A stretch of 64,000 nucleotides of DNA from Rattus norvegicus (GCF_036323735.1 NC_086028.1:23915001-23979000); one strand, 5' to 3'. Shown: positions 1 through 12,287, counted from the stretch's first letter. Notes: generated by a model from the sequence alone, not told the origin. A program made the numbers and translations.

Positions 1-2509
1 CGAAGTTTCTTTTCTCTGTAGTTTAGGTGAGAAGAAAGGGAAGAGTAATCTGTGTGACAATATGTGTTCATTTTAGAGATGAGAAAAATGGGTGTTTGTT
101 TGTTTGTTTGTTATTTGGGATATGAAAAAAATCTGTTTCTGTCTTTTGTCCAAAACTTAGATACATGACCCTTAAATAGCGGGAGAATTTGGAAATGTAA
201 AAAGTGAAAGGGGCCATAAAAAATGTTGTTCAACAAGACAAATATCAACTCTGACACCATCCTGTCTGACACTACAGGTATGTTATTGAGTTATTTGTAT
301 TGTTATCTAGATTCAGGAAAAAAAAACCCAGTTTACCACTTCAGTGAGTCGTATGTTTTATAATGACTAGTCATGATTTTATGTGTGTTCATACAAACAC
401 AGGTTATGTGATGACTGTCTTACATGTCACCACCAGAGGCTAGAAGACCCAACTCTGTCAGTACATCAACAGATACTCTTTTCTCTTTTAAGTATAAGTG
501 GCCACCCTCTGTAGTATAGAAGCACTTCCCCTAATCAAGTAAGGAAAGTAAGAACGAACTTGAAGTTTCAGAAGAAGCAAACGCTCTGTTGTAAGTCTGT
601 ATTTAAAACCACAGCTTCCGGAAGTACCTTGAAGCCTGCAGACTCAAACCACAGTGAGCTGGCCTTGCCAAGCTATGATAGAAACATTGAAAACTCCAAC
701 ACAACTAGGGTCACATGAGCCAGGTTAATGAAAGAAGCCCTTAAGTTGGTTGTTGTCCCTTTGTATTAAGTAGAGAGAAAGGAGAAAATAGAGTGCAGCA
801 GCTAGACAGCACCCTTCAGGAATCTAGTTCTACATCAGATACATGCTGTCCTACTGATTTAGCTTCCTCTGGAATTTTCTGACTGATACAAATAGAGACA
901 ATTACACAGCTGAGGCCAGTTTACTCAACTGAAGTATAATACTACCTCAAATGCATATACGTATGTATTTACCTGACTGAGTGCTTCTTTGCTTTGCAAT
1001 GATGAGTACACGTCTGCAACTGAGTGAGAGGCAGCATTCAACATATAAATATATGTTATGTCTGTGACTTTGATAAAAGGTGGTTTCCAGAAAGAAATAC
1101 ATTTACATAGTTTAAGTTATTAAATTAGTTATTATACTTAAGGAAATTAGAACAATGTCTGGCCCATATTAAGTACTACATGAATGTCCCTCATCTTCTA
1201 ATTATTATTATAATTATCAGCACATTCTCTGGAAAGCATAAAGCATATTGACACTGAGATGATTAGAAAAAGGGACACCTTTGTTCCAGAAGCTGCCTGG
1301 CATATGTTTTAAGGCAATAAACCATCAACTCCACTAATGGAACTAATAGGTTAAGTTTCCCATGTTGCCTGAATTATTTCCCTGAGAAAATTAAATTTTC
1401 CTAATAGAAAATCTAATTTTATCTCCAGTAACTTGAAAATCTTAATTAGTGACACAAAAGCCATGTTAAAATTACTTAGATCAGAAATAAACACATCATT
1501 ATACCAAAATAAACAAACTGAAGTGCTACTGTAGTTTGGTTGACATTCAACACACAATGTCTTGATAGAAATAAGATAGAAACAGGCAATTTCAAAAGGC
1601 AAGCAAAACATCGGTCCCATAAATTAAATTGATTAACTTTCATACTTAATCAATCAGAGGCATGAATCTTACACAATCTGCTGGTGACCTCAGTCATTCT
1701 GTTTAATCATGCACACCAACAGCAGTGTAATGCCTGATTTTCCAATTAAAATAACTTTGCAATTAGATCTAATTAACGTGTTCCAATTAAATAGGTTAAA
1801 TGCGGCAGTGTTCAATAAATTTAAACCCCATAGTTTTCTCTTGGTAAAAAGGTTCTCTAAAATTGTTTGGATACATAATCCTTTTGGTGCCAGAGCTTAA
1901 CAAAAGGAGGATGGAAAGGTCAACAGCCTGGCTTGGAAATAACATAAGCCAGATATGGTAGAGATGAGCAGGCAACCCGAGTTTCTCAATTATCCCCGGG
2001 ATCACCACATAAACCCTTCATGATAGCCCCTTTATGGATATGATCACCAGGTGTTATGTTAAAGGAATATCTTCCCTTCTGTAAAAAAGAGAATATAGCT
2101 CACCTTTGAGCCATGTAGTTTCAGTATGAATTCTTCAATAAATGAAAGAAATATGGTTTGTTAGAAATGGAAATTGATACATTCTTCCTGTGGCCATTGC
2201 TTAAAATAGTACACAATTAATTTATATTAATTGCATATGTACTTATAGATGTATAAATGAAAATAAAATACAACACATCAGAGCTCATTTTATTAAAAAA
2301 AGCAATACTAAAAAGACAATTTATAGATGTAAATGCCAATATAAAGACATTTCAAATTTTAAAAATGTCAGGAAATAGTAGGTGAAAAAATAAAGAGAGT
2401 GTTGGCAATGAGTTCAATTTAAATGAAAGGAACAGCACAATAAATCATCAATACACAGTTAGATATTTGAAAAGATAAACAAGATTGATCAATCCTTATT
2501 CCAAATAAT
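1..2509. other. unannotated AT-rich sequence
   Basis: No gene or confident repeat is recognised here apart from a short (TGTT)n run. Reading frames are at most about 90 codons on either strand, have no recognisable motifs and look like chance frames in AT-rich DNA. The last few hundred bases may be the eroded upstream part of the ancient L1 that becomes recognisable from about 2510. Confidence 0.6.
93..112. repeat. (TGTT)n microsatellite, 5 units
   Basis: Five perfect TGTT units are visible. It is too short to be notable beyond being a simple repeat. Confidence 0.9.
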
Positions 2510-3060
2510 CACATGAGCAAAATGACAAGACAATAAAATACATAAGAAAATGGAGAAATTACAATAGATACAAATAGCAAGAGAAAGTTTAGCAGAGCAA
2601 ACTCTGAAAATATATACTCCAATATAGTGGGAAACCTGGGAAAATGTGTGCTTCTAGTCACATATATCCTATTAAGATTAAAACCGAAGTTATAAACAGA
2701 ATTAAGCTAACCTATAACAAAGAGTATGAATGACCTCATGATTAAAAAGAAATGCTGATTTTGAAGAAGGAGTAAGAAGGAAGGCCAGGCTCAGACATCT
2801 ATTATTGAATTCTATTAGACTTTTAAAGAATTAATACTAATGACACTCAAATTATTCTGTAAAATAGACAAGAGTCAACTCTACTCTTAAAACAAGACTA
2901 GCCTAGATCACAACAACATAAACAGAAAACTGAAGGCCAGTTTCCCTTATGTACATGAATGAAAAAGTTTCCCATAAAATATTGCAAATAGAGTTATATA
3001 TCTATCACATTAAGAAAACATTCCCATCAGCATATTGGTCTCATTTTAAGGAATAAAGTC
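2510..3060 (+). mobile_element. ancient L1 fragment, ORF2 region
   Basis: This is heavily decayed but still reads as the L1 ORF2 reverse-transcriptase region. The order of recognisable phrases matches L1: a block resembling the 'gaaattacaatagataca' segment, then the stretch around a Thr/Glu-Phe-Tyr equivalent (ctattattgaattctatta), then the 'ggccagtttcccttatgtacatgaa' equivalent of the conserved 'ggccaatatc..atgaacat' motif, and finally an equivalent of 'ggtctcattttaaggaa'. Many indels and stops exclude function. Its age class appears older than the rat-specific L1 copies at 13-16 kb. The family cannot be assigned by eye. Confidence 0.6.
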
Positions 3061-3194
3061 TAGAATAGGAAGATGAGAAAGAATCTATGGTACAATGTTA
3101 ATAAAACATGTAATTGAAATTTTTCCAAATAACAGAGATAAAATCTGTCCCTACTCTACCTCTCCTATGTGTACAGGCTATAGGTCAAGAAATC

Positions 3195-3289
3195 ATAAAG
3201 ACCATTAATGTTTATTGCAACACTATTTACAATAGCCAATTTATAGAATTAGACTAGGTGTCCACCAACAGAAGAATAGCTAAAGAAAA

Positions 3290-3340
<51 letters not shown>

Positions 3341-3592
3341 TGCACATGCGTGAAACTTAGTCATCCATAAAGTATAATAAAACCACATCATTTGATACAC
3401 AATGGATTTTATTGTGACCATGACTATTAGGACATTAAAGCAGAAATTAGAATACCTGGGTGTCAGATGGGGATGAGTGGGAAAGACAGGGACCAGAAAG
3501 AGTGTATGAGTGACAGAGATGGTCCAAATACATATGAAAACAACCATCTAATTAAAACCCACCTTGATGTACAATAAATATAGACATTAAAA
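3195..3592 (+). mobile_element. ancient L1 3' end (ORF2 C-terminus and 3' UTR)
   Basis: The sequence from about 3205 matches the L1 ORF2 C-terminal phrase encoding 'IA..L..IA..W..P': tattgcaacactatttacaa is followed by a 'tccaccaacagaagaatagc' equivalent of 'cttcaacagaggaatggat'. A (CA)n tract interrupts it. It continues with 'catccataaagtata', the usual position of 'cagccataaaaaagaatg', and ends near 3590 with the old L1 3' terminus (tggtccaaatacat .. atgtacaataaatata). This is probably the same insertion as the ORF2 fragment at 2510-3060, separated by about 130 bp of unmatched sequence. Confidence 0.7.
3291..3339. repeat. (CA)n microsatellite
   Basis: A nearly pure CA run lies inside the old L1 ORF2 tail. 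L1 copies normally have an 'acatctacacaatgg' phrase at this place, so the tract may have expanded from that short AC-rich seed. Confidence 0.95.
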
Positions 3593-4148
3593 GTGAAAGA
3601 GGAAATCAAAACCAGGTAAAGTAGAAGTTTAGACAGGATGCCAATTTCATTCATTTCTCAGCAGAAGTTATCATGTAAGAAAATGTTCTTGCTTTGCTCA
3701 TTCTTCAACAATGGTAAACCACAGCAACCGTCTGTCAGTCTTACTAAAACTGACCCTATTGACTCATTGTAGCCTCCAATTATTTGGTTTTTGGGAAAGT
3801 GGGTAGCTTCTGTAAAAGATTCGCAGAACTAGACACCAAATTTTAGGTAGATGTTCCTAGGATACGGAAGGAGAACAGCTAAGATGGCCACACTAGGTTT
3901 CAATCACTAACGGTCCCAGGTCCCAGCACTTTCCACCAGTGGCCAGCAGGCAGCCTTCCTTAGTGAAGAGCCTGGAGTGAAGGGAGCCAGAATCCATGAG
4001 CTCCAGTTTCTGCTTAGTTACTCTTCTCTGGTACAATCTTCAATGAGTTACTCAATCACGTCCTTGCCATAGTCACATCATATTGAAAAGGTCTTCGACC
4101 TTACAGGTCGGTGTCTAAATTAAAAGGAGCTAGTCTTTTCAGAGATTA
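3593..4148. other. unannotated sequence
   Basis: I recognise no gene, repeat or RNA here. Composition is slightly less AT-rich than the flanks around 3860-4000. Confidence 0.5.
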
Positions 4149-4353
4149 CAGCAATGATTCTCAATCTTCCTGATGCTATGGTCCCTTAATACAATTCTTT
4201 GTGTTGTGGTGACCCTGAAACATAAAACTATTTTGTTGCCACTTCAGCACAGTAACTTTTCTACTGTATGAATTGTAATGTAAATGTCTGATATGCACAA
4301 TATCTGATATGTGACCTCCAAAGGCGTTGTAACCCACAGGTTGAAAACAGCTG
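4149..4353 (+). mobile_element. URR1-type hAT (Charlie-like) non-autonomous DNA transposon
   Basis: The copy starts with cagcaatgattctcaatctt and ends with ggttgaaaacagctg, diverged versions of the hAT-Charlie terminal inverted repeat (CAGnGGTTCTCAA). The interior carries the hallmark phrases of the rodent URR1 family: gtcccttaatacaattctt, gttgtggtgaccctgaa, aatgtaaatgtctgatatg and gtaacccacaggttga. It is about 205 bp long and non-coding. An 8-bp target duplication is not visible any more. Three further copies lie at 30773, 40130 and 52685. Confidence 0.85.
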
Positions 4354-6808
4354 GCTTCAAGACCCTTCTTGCTGTCAGGGAGAGATCAGTGGATGATAGC
4401 TACTGCCTAGTTATTCCTTTATTTTCCAAATAAACTTCAAGAGCATTTAAGATATTTTAGAAAAATTGTCAAGAGTTTACATTTCACACGTATTCACTCA
4501 GATGAATACACATTAAGATTTTCATAGTTCCAGGATCCCCCAGTGAAGTACTGTGTTACACATAATAAACCTTCTTGGTGGATTTAGATGAAAAACACAT
4601 GTCTATGCAATTTACATGGTCAGGTTGAAAACATTTATTAGTAAAAGGAGACAAATATTTATCCAATGTGCTCACTTCTGATAATATAATTATATAAGTG
4701 TAAATGTATCAGTGGGCATGAGAGCATTTGCCCACGTGCTAGGCTCAACCACAAGTAGGGAAGAAATGAAGTTTCAAGGCCAATTCTAAAAGCCTTCAAA
4801 GTAATAAAGTTGAAGTATTTTCTAATAATAGCAAATAATCTCACAGATTCAGACTCTAGAACTAGGTTAAAAAATATTTCTGAAAGAGTCGCTACAGTTT
4901 TGAGAATATAAAATAAGTAAATGTTAAAAGCAAAATTAAAAGACTTATGATAATCCAATGTAGAAAGCCAACTTTGCTGTTTTACTGGAGAAAAGTTTTG
5001 GGACATGAGGGCATTTGATGTTAGCTCTTTCCTCTGATTCCGGACTTTGCCTCAACCTTCATTAGAGTGGGTCTTTAAAATGGGTACTGAATTAGCTTCT
5101 AGAAGATCTATTTCTTCAGGTAAAGACACTGAGGTCTGAAAATAAATCCTTTCCGACTGCATATCTTGATCTTAGTGGACATTTTTCTTTTGCCACATGG
5201 GTTATATGCTTGAAGAGCAAATGCCTGAAGCCTCCAAGTGGACAGGCTGGTTTGCAAGGAAAAAGGTGGAAAAGGTGAAGTTGTCTCTAGGAAAGAATGA
5301 GAAACATTAAGCCAGAGGCAAATTTTGAGGAATTTTGAAGGGAATAAATGTTTTTATTCTTTATGGAATGAGAAAAAAAACTGAGACTACATAAAATATT
5401 GCTCAAAATAATCTATGTGATGAAACAAGTCTGACCTGCATTATTTGCAATCTGAATAGAAGTGTAATCTATAGATGGAGGATATTGAACATTATTAAAA
5501 ACATCTACTATAAATGTCTAATGTTTACACAGATGAGCGATAGTTCTTTTATAGACCTAAAATGACTAGAACACATGGCCTTTGAATTATGGGTAATATT
5601 TTTAATCACACATCAAAGATATGCTTCGATATCTACCACACTCTAAACACCAGGAATACCAATTTTTCTCTTAGCAAAATTTCCAATGTGTTTGGCACTC
5701 TGAACTCCATGTTTCCCTTGCCCTCATCTGTCAACAGGCCATTTTTTCAGGAGAGCATCCAATTCCAGACCGTCAATGTTGCCCAAAACACGTTTAATAA
5801 ATGACTTCTCAATTCTTTCTTTGCTTTCTAGCAATTCAAGAGGCAATTGATTCACTTTCTTAACCTGCACAATTTATAAGTGGCCAACTATCATTGTGAG
5901 TAATGTTCCTCCAGGTTGACAGAAATTATGAATTCTCCCACAAAGAAAGTGTAGGAGTCATCAGAGTCCTACCCATACATCACTTTACCATTAGGGCCTA
6001 GGTTCCAAATGCCATTTTGTGACTGTATTCCTATAGTCATATGCCAAGCCCATCAATGTTTATTCAGCAATTTGCAAGAAAAATGGTGGCACAAGTCATG
6101 ATTAATAGCCAGCAACCCACCTTTGCTGATCCTATGACATTTCTATAGATTCTCCTATGGAATGATTACTATCCTGTCTAAGAGTTTTAAGAACCCTCTT
6201 GTTAAGGGGTTCTCTTTAGAAATGGCTCCTGTTGATTTCATAAACTCTTCAAAGAGAAAATAAATCCACATAAACTAGAGGAACTGGCCTGTGTTACACA
6301 GTGCTTCAGATTTCTTCTGCACTGTCTAGAAATAGAGACATATAGTTCAAGAGATAGAAAGGGTCTTGCTAAAATAAATAGGAAATCCAGGAAATGATTA
6401 TGGCTGAAAAAGTGATATTCAGAAGGATAAAAGTAGAGGATGAAATATATTTAAAACTATACTATCTATAATAAGAATATTTGGTATTTCTTCCCACAAT
6501 AAAAACTTGCAAGAAAAATTGGGTCAAGGGGTTAATGAATTTAACTTTTTTTTATTGAAAAAAATTAAATACAAAGAAGAAAACTGCAGGGATATGAGAC
6601 TTGAAGTAGAGCCATGCTAATGAGATCAACTGACAATAGATTCTGTGGTAAATCTTAAGTAACATCAAAAGGAAGAGAGGATGTCACAGGTAAGGGTCAC
6701 ATCCTATGGATTTGCTTAGATCAAATGGATTGGAAAGGAAATATATTTGATGATGTTTCTTCACAGGTAGAAACACTGACTTAAGACTGACTTATCTATG
6801 AATCTATT
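4354..6808. other. unannotated AT-rich sequence
   Basis: No gene or confident repeat is seen. The longest frame is 115 codons on the minus strand (4659-5006), low in complexity, rich in Leu/Phe/Ile and with no family resemblance, so it is probably chance. Confidence 0.55.
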
Positions 6809-6833
6809 TGTCTGTCTGTCTGTCTGTTCGTGT

Positions 6834-6881
<48 letters not shown>
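6809..6881. repeat. (TCTG)n then (TG)n compound microsatellite
   Basis: Four or so TCTG units are followed by about 20 TG dinucleotides. The run abuts the tail side of an antisense SINE at 6890-7002, so it probably grew from the A/CA-rich SINE tail. Confidence 0.95.
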
Positions 6882-6883
<2 letters not shown>

Positions 6884-6889
6884 AATGTT

Positions 6890-7002
6890 TGTGGATCTCT
6901 AGAAGCTGCCGATAAGGCTAGTTGTGAATGAGTACAAGGAACTGTACTTAGTCCCTCTACAAGAATAGTAAATGCTCTTGACCTTTGGGCCACACCTCTA
7001 AT
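6890..7002 (-). mobile_element. B3/B2-type SINE, antisense
   Basis: Read on the minus strand, the head is agaggtgtggcccaaaggtc, a diverged copy of the tRNA-derived head ('gagatggctcagcggttaag') of the B2/B3 family. It is followed by the 'agcatttactattcttgtag' equivalent of 'agcacttgctgctcttgcag'. The body then runs toward the (TG)n tract. The internal promoter boxes are degenerate, so transcription by Pol III is unlikely. Confidence 0.65.
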
Positions 7003-7059
7003 CACAAGATAGTGACTTACATTATGAAATAATTTTTTGGGGGGATTTTAAATCTAAAT

Positions 7060-7685
7060 ACTGGGAGAGGCAGCTGAACTAGAGGAGCACTGTGTAGAAA
7101 CAGTGCAGTGGAAACTTCCTATAGTCCACGAGAATGACTCTAGGAAGGACTCCTAGTAATAGATGATACAGAGTTTGACTGGCTCTATTTTGTACCCAGG
7201 TAAAGTTTTCCTTGCTGGGACTGGCTTGCACTTGCTGATGTTTTGTCTGAGGGAGTCCTGTGCATCCTCTTTATAAACAAGCCGACTCCAAGTCAGACAG
7301 TCGATCTCTAAAATCTGACAATGGGCTCACACGGCTGAGGACAATGTCTGTACAGCTCACTGAACAGTAGAAATGCTAAGCTGCTGTGGGTTAGCAGTTT
7401 GCACCCCTACATTCTAATCTATATAGCATGAGAGGTACTGTGTAGTCTATAGAAAGAAGAATGTGGACACCAACCCAGCCACTAAACCTTAGATCTACAA
7501 TCTGTCCCCCATGTAAAGTGTGGCAATGGGGACTCAGAACTTGTCAGGAGTGGCCAACCAAAGTCAGTCTCTGAGGAGAAAAGGAGTGGGATATGGGTGG
7601 AGGAGTGTGGAGAGGGCGACCTGAGAAGAAAGGGGGAGGAAAGCTCCAGTATGTGTGTAAATTAAATAAGTATATTATTCAAAGT
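7060..7685 (+). mobile_element. L1 3' UTR-like sequence (old rodent L1)
   Basis: The right part is a clear old rodent L1 3' UTR: gtggacaccaacccagccac, then cttagatctacaatctgtcc, then ggactcagaacttgtcagga and gtggccaaccaaagtc, ending with a purine-rich stretch and a terminal taaattaaataagta. The left part (7060-7440) is repeat-like and runs into it without a visible break, but I assign it to the same element with less confidence. No coding capacity. Confidence 0.65.
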
Positions 7686-8227
7686 ATTTTTCCAACAAAT
7701 GTGTGGTGATTTTGAACTTCTCCATCATAAGGATCAAATCTCCTAAATGGACAACAAGGACAGATCAGAAAACGTGTTCTTGTGTCTCTTGACCCATCTC
7801 AGTAAGTAGGTCCATCAGCAGTACTTCTCCAGCCCATACACAAAGATCGAAACGTCAGGCTGGTTTGAGGAAGAAGTAAAGCTGCTACATTGGGAGCAAA
7901 ATGGTTTGCATCACATTTTGAGTCTCTTTTCTAGAACCTTGGGCTTTCTCAGCTTTAGAATTCAAAATATTTTTGTCTTGCAAGAGGTCCCTATGAATAA
8001 AATAATTGCTGTAAATTTTGTTCTACACAACTGATTTGGTAGCCAGACTGATGTCAAGACAACTTTGAATGCCAGTGCTAGAAAGACAGTTGGCTTAGAC
8101 AGCCAGCAGGCTATGGAAACTAGCCACAGTGGGCAACACCTGGCTGTGTGGAGAGAAGCTGCTTTACAAATGTAATAGAGTGAAGAAGGAAGGCAGCAAT
8201 GTCAACAAGGGGTTAACATATTTACAC

Positions 8228-8233
<6 letters not shown>
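7686..8233. other. unannotated sequence
   Basis: No gene or recognisable repeat is seen between the L1 tail and the (CA)n tract. Confidence 0.5.

Positions 8234-8265
<32 letters not shown>
8234..8265. repeat. (CA)n microsatellite
   Basis: About 16 CA units lie immediately 5' of a B3-type SINE. Confidence 0.95.
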
Positions 8266-8272
<7 letters not shown>

Positions 8273-8490
8273 GAGCATTTCTGTGGCTGATTTAGTCAGT
8301 AAGAGAAAGAGCTGCTCTTGAAGAAGATCTGGCTTCAATTCCCAGTACCCACACAAGGTTGTTCATAACTACCTTTAGTTGTAGTTCCAAAGACTCTGAT
8401 GATCTCTGATTTTCACAGGCATCAGTCACATATGTGGCACGATATTCATACGTGCAAACAAAACACATACAACAATTTTAAAAAGGAAAT
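8266..8490 (+). mobile_element. B3-type SINE (B2 superfamily)
   Basis: The order of motifs follows B3. First comes a tRNA-derived head with degenerate A box (ggctgatttagtcagtaaga), then gctgctcttgaaga, a B-box region (tggcttcaattcccagtacc) and cacacaaggttgttcataac. The longer B3-specific right part follows (ttgtagttccaaagactctg, then ttttcacaggcatcagtcac). It ends in an A-rich tail near 8490. It is longer than B2, which favours B3. Confidence 0.75.
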
Positions 8491-10385
8491 ATTTCTTTTT
8501 AAAAAGTAATCTATATAATATCTCTATTACCTCATCCTTACCAAACACCAGTTTCTTTAAACAAAAGGAAAAAAAACTATTATCGTTTCTATTAAAACTA
8601 ATTGAGACCTTCTAGCACAAAATAACTTCTAAAATTACATTGTTCTTAGTGTAGATTTAGGGGTAAAGGTTTTATTGATGCTTAGGGCTCTATCCAATGT
8701 TGAGGCTATGGCACTATATTATGTACTAATAGTCCAATGGCCAAAAGAGTAACCAAAACAAAACAATAAAAGAAAACATTTCTCTGTCAACCATACAGTC
8801 AGTTCTATATGCTTTCCTTGAATTTGCTTAGTGCCAGAAACTATACATCAGCTAAATGAACCACAAAGTCTTTTTCATAGACATGTATGAAAGTACAATT
8901 ATTCTTGATGTGTTTAAAACTCAGTAAAATTTGCAAATTAAAATAGGCTATTTACAGTGTTGATTTACTTTAATCTCTATCTTATCCACATTTAGATTAA
9001 TGTTGCTGTAAAATCAATCGACAAATATTAGTTTGGGTTATATCATGTACATTTTTAGAGTTGTATATGGAAAGTTGAGAATAAGCTTTACTGTATCTAT
9101 GCAGTATATAACATAGATATTTTGAATTTTAGAGGATTTAATAACAATAAGCCAAGACACACTGGTTAAAAGAATGGGCACAATAGACAGGGAAAAGGCC
9201 CAATGCCTCCTGGAGAATCAAAGTGTGGATTCTAGCTTGTCTTTGCGAGGCCTGGCTTCCTTTTGTTAGCACAATCTAAACACCACATTTTTGTGAATAT
9301 GCATCACATTCATTTTGGATTATTTAATTTAACTTCCTTTCCAGATGAACTAGCTTTATTAAATGCTTGCCATGGATGGGCAAACAGAGTTTATGCAGGC
9401 TATAAATATCTATGATTAGTTTGGTATGGTATACCACAGTCTAGGGTGCCGCAATTACGCACACTGCTTCCTCTCAAGCTTGATAAGCCACTTGGGAACA
9501 GAAAAGAAAAGAAAACCTAGAAAGTGGATTTTGCAAGTGTAAGACATCTGCACACTTTATGTTTCTCCGAGCCCCTAGTCAGATGCTTATACACATACAG
9601 AATTGGATCTCTGAGCTAAAGAGCAAAAAATAAATTTGACTCAATATTCTTCAAGTATACAGGACATAACATTTATATTACTTGTAATAGCTGTTTTGAT
9701 TCTTGTACTAAAAATTCACTAATTTTGATGTGAAGTGGACATATATCAAACCTGGGATGCTTCATGAATCCTATTTGTCTATCCTATGCATTATTTTTGC
9801 CTCCTAAATATATTATCTTAAAAGAACTAACATTAAATCCATAAAATTATGTTCTCCCCTCCCTGAGGTTTACAAAAATCTTGATTATGTATTTATGATT
9901 GCTATTAAAATAAAACTATGTATCCATATATAGCCAAACATTTTGCTTGAAGTAGCTAAGGAATTATTTATAGAATCAGAAACTAGCCTTACTTAGTGCA
10001 CCAGAGATGACAGAGATAAAAATGATTCATACCAAAATATAATACATGTCAGACCATGGCACATGCTATTGTGGGACTAAACTAAAATTAAACATACTAG
10101 GAACAAAGAGGGAACAGTGTATAAAATGTGGCAAACTGAACATGTTTTGTGGAGATGTTAGGCATGATGAGCAGTCTGGAGATTTATTGGGGATTAGCAG
10201 GGATGGGAATAATTTGTCAGATTTCTAGCTAAACCACATAATTAAACACAAAGACCAATAATATTATGAGACTAGTAAAACATAGAAGTTTGCCCATAAA
10301 AAAAATTTAGTACAAATAGTCCACAACAACTTCTGCATCCATAGATTTCTCAAACTTAATATTTTCCAAAAATATCTAACTGCCT
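8491..10385. other. unannotated AT-rich sequence
   Basis: No gene or clear repeat is recognised. A 60-codon plus-strand frame at 10046-10228 contains Cys pairs (CYCG, CIKCG) that resemble a zinc ribbon by eye. It is short, and nothing around it supports a gene. Confidence 0.5.
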
Positions 10386-10617
10386 ATGTCATCTATATTT
10401 TATCTACATCTATATCTATCAATTATTTAGCTGACTATGTACAAATTTTATTTCAGCTTTCTACCTATGCAACCCTATCTACCTCTACCCATCTCTATCA
10501 TCTATCAGTACATCTATTATCTATCATGTATCATCTATCACAAATATATTTATGTACCCAACATCTATCATTCATCTATTTAAATACGTATCTGTCTATT
10601 ATCTTTTTATCCTTATC
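10386..10617. repeat. degenerate (TCTA)n tetranucleotide repeat
   Basis: Many imperfect ATCT/TCTA units are spread over about 230 bp. Similar ATCT-rich sequence resumes at 11529 after the LTR-like insertion, which shows that the insertion landed inside this old microsatellite. Confidence 0.8.
10612..10617. repeat. target-site duplication, left copy (cttatc)
   Basis: It pairs with cttacc at 11523-11528 across the LTR-like block, with one T/C mismatch. Confidence 0.55.
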
Positions 10618-11522
10618 TGTAGGATTAAGTGGCGCCAGTTGTAGGGTTATTGGCAGGGAGGGATCCCATGTCTGCTCCACCACAGGGCTGGTACTGCTCA
10701 GGGGTGCAGGACTTGGGAAGTCTGACCACACTTTTCCCACACCACAGCCCCACAGCCCTGTAGGTGTCAGACTGTGTGAAGACGCAGGACAGTGCTCCCA
10801 CTCCAGGGGTGGGGAAGCACAGTCTGAGAGCAAGATACAGCCAGAGTCCCGAGGCCTGCAAGGAGGCCGGGGCTGTCTGGTTCTCACGCTCTTGGACATC
10901 CAGGTGCCACTGGGATGAACTGAGAATGGAGTGGGGACTGGAGGGGCTGGATCTAGCCTGAAATCGAGGGGAAGGAAGAGGGCGGGGGAGCCTCGGCTGG
11001 TGCTGCTGGGGTGGTCCTTGGCTGGACAGGGTTAGCTTGGGTTGCAGCTGAAAGCGCAGGGAGGGTTTCTCTTATAGGCAAAGGCCTTCTCTGTGGCTCC
11101 CCACAGCAAATCCTGATGAAAAGAGAAAGTTCATGATTTTAAGGCATTTATTGTCATAGTGGAAAGTGGATGAGAAAAAAAAAACATACCCCACTTCTCA
11201 AAGTACACCTGAAATTAAATACATTTTGCAGGGAGGAGCGTTTGGGAAGGGAAATCCATTGGCTAAGCCTCCAGGCCTTTAGAGACCTCATTATAATGGA
11301 GATCTGTCTTGAGCCTATGTGACCTGTAGACACATCCTCTACCTGGGAAGGGGCTTGGGACATTGCCCTTACATGATTGTTGGCCACAAATCTATGGAGG
11401 GCTGCATGCTAGTGATAGGCCTGTTTTCCTAGGAGTCAGACGAAATACCTAGCGTCTCTTTCAGTGTCTCCAGGGTTCAAACATCCTCAACCGGGAACCA
11501 GGGTGCCTTTCACTGTCCCACA
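10618..11522 (-). mobile_element. solo LTR-like insertion (ERVK-type candidate), antisense
   Basis: A 905-bp block that is clearly more GC-rich than its surroundings interrupts the TCTA-type repeat. It starts TGTAGG and ends CCCACA, so the ends form an imperfect TGT..ACA inverted repeat. It is flanked by cttatc (10612-10617) and cttacc (11523-11528), a 6-bp target duplication with one mismatch; six bases is the usual duplication for ERVK/class II elements. On the minus strand an AATAAA lies at 11147-11152 and a TATA-like tgtatttaattt lies upstream of it, which suggests antisense orientation. The part after AATAAA would be unusually long for U5, so orientation and family remain open. It has no internal retroviral genes. 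Confidence 0.6.
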
Positions 11523-11528
11523 CTTACC

Positions 11529-11829
11529 TATCATCTATTCTTATCCATCACCTTTAACTAATTTACATCTGCATATCTTCTACCATACATCCATTCTGTA
11601 ACTTCTTGATGCCTCAAATCTCTTAATAGCTTGCCTTAATTTTATTTAATTTCACCGTCTCAATCACTTGTTCATAGTTCAGTCATACAAAATGCTTTCG
11701 GTATATTCAAAGTATACAATAAAAAGAGAGAAAACTCAAATGTGATGGATATTCTATCTTTGAAAATGCACAGCAATGAAGCTATAACAGACATTAAAAT
11801 AGAGTTCTGTGGAATAACATAATAACAAA
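11529..11829. other. ATCT-rich and unannotated sequence
   Basis: The first 60 bp continue the degenerate ATCT repeat seen left of the LTR-like block. The rest shows no recognisable feature. Confidence 0.5.
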
Positions 11830-12200
11830 TATTGCCTTCATGGTTGGGATATGGAAGACCCCCTGCAATGCCATGTGCTTGTATCCCCAGTCCCTAGCTA
11901 GTGGCACTACTAATAGACGTTATGGAGGCTTGAGGAGACAATAGGCCACGGTCTACTCAAACATTCAAAGCCATGTCTTCGAAAAGTGTACTTGAACCTT
12001 GATTCCTTCTTTGCTCTTTGTTCTTGCGCTGCTTGAGGTAAAGACTGTCCTGTGCATTCCAACCACAGCAATATTTTTTTTCCGCCACATGAAGCCAAAT
12101 GACCACAGATTGAACAATCCTCAATAATGAAAACAATTCCTTCCTCTTTTAGATTTTTTAATTCAATATTTTGATCACAGCAAGAAAAACACCAACATAT
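11830..12200 (+). mobile_element. old dispersed rodent repeat, family not assigned
   Basis: The phrases 'tggttgggatatggaagacc', 'ccagtccctagctagtggca' and a terminal 'ttttgatcacagcaagaaaa' followed by 'acaccaac' match a common rodent interspersed repeat that normally ends with 'tcacagcaa..gaaa..ctaac'. A second, partial copy of what looks like the same family lies at 34080-34260. I cannot name the family reliably; an LTR-like origin is possible because full copies carry an AATAAA near the 3' end. Confidence 0.5.
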
Positions 12201-12287
12201 ACAATTTTCCTATTTGTTTTTATAGTTTTACCCATTTTGCCTTTGTATTTGTTTACGTCTTAGGGTACACATATGCCATTTCACATA

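Noticed and set aside
4659..5006. 115-codon minus frame
   Set aside because: Hydrophobic low-complexity composition typical of AT-rich non-coding DNA and no family resemblance.
10046..10228. 60-codon frame with CYCG and CIKCG, resembling a zinc ribbon
   Set aside because: It is short, in AT-rich intergenic sequence, with no flanking exon, promoter or homologous family that I recognise.
10526..10961. Overlapping frames of 65-130 codons in a GC-rich block, suggestive of an exon or CpG island
   Set aside because: Frames occur on both strands at once, and the block has TGT..ACA ends with a 6-bp duplication, so an LTR insertion explains it.
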